DNA of 7,994 nucleotides from positions 1-7,994 of the forward strand of contig DATMFB010000285.1 in the NCBI GenBank assembly GCA_035556395.1. Reading direction: 5' to 3'. The stretch is from 73-13 sp035556395. Lineage in GTDB: Bacteria; Actinomycetota; Actinomycetes; Actinomycetales; Microbacteriaceae. Positions 6,738 through 7,994 of the stretch are shown piece after piece; position 1 is the stretch's first letter; each line of letters opens with the position of its first letter. Made by a program: the position numbers and the translations under genes. The notes under the pieces are model-generated. The model searched no databases and was not told where the DNA came from. It saw only the letters and a program-made list of their open reading frames with translations.

Positions 6738-6766
6738 AGTATCGAACATATGTTCGAACGATGCAA
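6738..6766 (-). promoter_or_regulatory. SOS promoter of the imuA-imuB-dnaE2 operon, probably leaderless
   Basis: Read on the minus strand, TTGCAT (6761-6766) is a -35-like hexamer and GATACT (6738-6743) a -10-like hexamer, with an ideal 17-base spacer. Seven bases separate the -10 from the imuA ATG, so transcription should begin at or very near the A of the start codon. That explains the lack of a Shine-Dalgarno sequence. A shifted -10, TACTCT, which fits the actinobacterial TANNNT pattern, would give nearly the same start point. The LexA operator fills the spacer. Confidence 0.65.
6742..6757. promoter_or_regulatory. LexA operator (SOS box)
   Basis: TCGAACATATGTTCGA is a perfect 16-bp palindrome and fits the actinobacterial and Bacillus-type LexA site (CGAAC-N4-GTTCG). 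It lies between the -35 and -10 hexamers of the imuA promoter, overlapping the -10 by two bases, so bound LexA would block RNA polymerase directly. It is the only such site recognised in the window and makes the mutasome operon DNA-damage inducible. Confidence 0.93.
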
Positions 6767-6814
6767 GCGGTCGATGCTCACGGGTGGCGTCGGTGCCGCG
6801 CAGACCGCCTTGGG

Positions 6815-7360
6815 TCAGCGGCGACGCCGGATCGCGACGATCAGGCCGACGACGACGAGTGCGAGCGCGATCGACACCGCGAGCCAGACGGGCCAGAGCG
6901 GCGGCTCCGCGGCGGGGTCGCCCGGGTCGCCGTTCGAGGGCTCCGCGGGGGACGTCGCCGCATCGCCCGCGACGGTGAAGGGGACCTCGCCCGAGACGGG
7001 GTGCCCGTCGGCGCTGACGACCTGGTACTGCATCACGTAGGCGCCGGGAGCGAGCGGGACGCCGGGGCTGGAGAGCGTCGGGCCGTCGATGATGAGCTGC
7101 CCGGTCGCGACGTCCTCGCCGGTGGCGACCTCCACGACCTTGAGCGCGAATCCCTCGCCGGCCCCGGTGATGTCCGCGAGGTCCTCGTTCGCCGTGATCG
7201 AGAAGAACTCCGGCGCCGACTCGATCTCCTCGCCCGCCTTCGGGGTCGAGTCGATGATCGCCGAGTGCGCTGCAGCCGGCGACGAGAACGCGATGCCGGC
7301 GGCGAGCCCGAGGGCCAGGACGATCGCCGCGCGCGCGGAAACGGAGCGGATTCGGGACAT
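6815..7360 (-). CDS. CopC-type copper-binding protein, secreted and membrane-anchored
   Basis: A 181-residue CopC/YobA-like protein that would act on the outer face of the membrane. Residues 1-31 form a signal peptide (Arg at 3, 5 and 10, hydrophobic 11-25, then SSPAAA); cleavage after AAA at 31 would leave His32 as the mature N-terminus, the position of the amino-terminal copper ligand in CopC proteins. The CopC beta-sandwich spans about 32-130, with STPKAGEEIESAP near its start and VVSADGHPVSGEVPFTV (114-130) near its end; D118 and H120 in ADGHPVSG are the other usual Cu(II) ligands. A linker rich in Pro, Ala, Asp and Ser (131-153) precedes one transmembrane helix (about 154-177) and a cytoplasmic RRRR end. 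No CopD-type membrane partner is next to it. The start is the ATG at 7360, with no ribosome site but a close -10-like box. The family call is strong; a role in copper supply or resistance is inferred. Confidence 0.88.
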   Translation of the reverse strand: MSRIRSVSARAAIVLALGLAAGIAFSSPAAAHSAIIDSTPKAGEEIESAPEFFSITANEDLADITGAGEGFALKVVEVATGEDVATGQLIIDGPTLSSPGVPLAPGAYVMQYQVVSADGHPVSGEVPFTVAGDAATSPAEPSNGDPGDPAAEPPLWPVWLAVSIALALVVVGLIVAIRRRR

Positions 7361-7366
7361 GCCGCC

Positions 7367-7396
7367 ATTATCCCCGTGCTTCCCTGGCGATGTCGG
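7367..7396 (-). promoter_or_regulatory. Candidate promoter of the copC-type gene, possibly leaderless
   Basis: On the minus strand GATAAT (7367-7372) is a good -10 hexamer only six bases before the ATG at 7360, and CCGACA (7391-7396) is a partial -35 with an 18-base spacer. The start point would be at or next to the ATG, in line with the absence of a Shine-Dalgarno sequence. It shares the short divergent region with the clpX promoter. Confidence 0.5.
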
Positions 7397-7406
7397 GGTT
7401 AGCGGT

Positions 7407-7412
7407 TAGGCT
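7407..7412 (+). promoter_or_regulatory. Candidate -10 element of clpX
   Basis: TAGGCT fits the actinobacterial TANNNT -10 pattern and would place the transcript start about 24 bases before the clpX ATG, upstream of its ribosome site. The -35 region is weak (CTGGCG at 7384-7389). It gives clpX its own promoter, consistent with its separation from clpP1-clpP2 by oppositely oriented genes. Confidence 0.4.
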
Positions 7413-7427
7413 CGGAACAGGCCCCGT

Positions 7428-7434
7428 AAGGAGG
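7428..7434 (+). promoter_or_regulatory. Strong ribosome binding site of clpX
   Basis: AAGGAGG is a full Shine-Dalgarno match eight bases before the ATG at 7443, which fixes the clpX start. It contrasts with the genes on the opposite strand, which have weak or no ribosome sites. Confidence 0.85.
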
Positions 7435-7442
7435 AGCGGACC

Positions 7443-7994
<552 letters not shown>

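Noticed and set aside
6027..6749. N-terminal extension of imuB upstream to 6749
   Set aside because: It would overlap all of imuA in another frame and begin in the SOS box; the protein there is Arg/Ala shadow sequence, while the ImuB family N-terminus begins at 6026.
6731..6781. Alternative imuA start at 6781 adding 17 residues
   Set aside because: Those codons are the -35, the LexA operator and the -10, so they should not be transcribed from the SOS promoter.
6786..6810. Possible GGCGTCGGT/ACCGCC hairpin downstream of the copC-type gene
   Set aside because: The stem needs a three-base bulge and has no T-run, too weak to call a terminator.
7361..7442. ClgR-type operator upstream of clpX
   Set aside because: ClgR controls clp genes in several actinobacteria, so the gap was scanned for a CGC-N-GCG palindrome; none was convincing.

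Overview
The window reads as a high-GC, actinobacterial chromosome segment, most likely from the Microbacteriaceae or a close relative. The base composition is strongly GC-rich throughout. Both clpP copies match the actinobacterial clpP1/clpP2 pair. ClpX carries the actinobacterial form of the Walker A motif (GPTGCGKT). The mutagenesis cassette has a LexA operator of the Gram-positive/actinobacterial type (TCGAAC-N4-GTTCGA). Lineage below the actinobacterial level is an inference from gene order and style, not a demonstrated assignment. Nearly all of the sequence is coding, and no tRNA, rRNA, CRISPR array, insertion sequence or prophage gene was seen.

Layout: positions 1-417 (+) hold the 3' part of clpP1, followed after 25 bases by clpP2 (443-1123, +). 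A 71-base convergent gap (1124-1194) contains an interspersed palindromic repeat and a nested hairpin. Three minus-strand genes follow: dnaE2 (1195-4485), imuB (4485-6026) and an imuA-type gene (6026-6730). They are transcribed in the order imuA-imuB-dnaE2, and each junction is a one-base TGATG overlap. Directly upstream of imuA is a perfect 16-bp SOS box (6742-6757), sitting between a -35-like and a -10-like hexamer. A short gap separates this operon from a CopC-type, membrane-anchored copper-binding protein gene (6815-7360, -). That gene is divergent from clpX (7443 to the window end, +, 5' part only).

How the genes work together: ClpP1 and ClpP2 form the mixed two-ring peptidase of actinobacteria, and ClpX is its unfoldase. 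The gene set between them is the complete ImuA'/ImuB/DnaE2 translesion mutasome. DnaE2 is the error-prone polymerase, ImuB is a non-catalytic Y-family adaptor that reaches the sliding clamp, and ImuA' is a RecA-like accessory. The mutasome thus lies inside the ClpP-ClpX locus under one LexA-controlled promoter. The individual systems are known. The points most worth a second look are a palindromic repeat read in frame inside the PHP domain of dnaE2, its longer sister copy between clpP2 and dnaE2, a probable leaderless SOS transcript, and a D-to-N change at a predicted PHP metal ligand of DnaE2.
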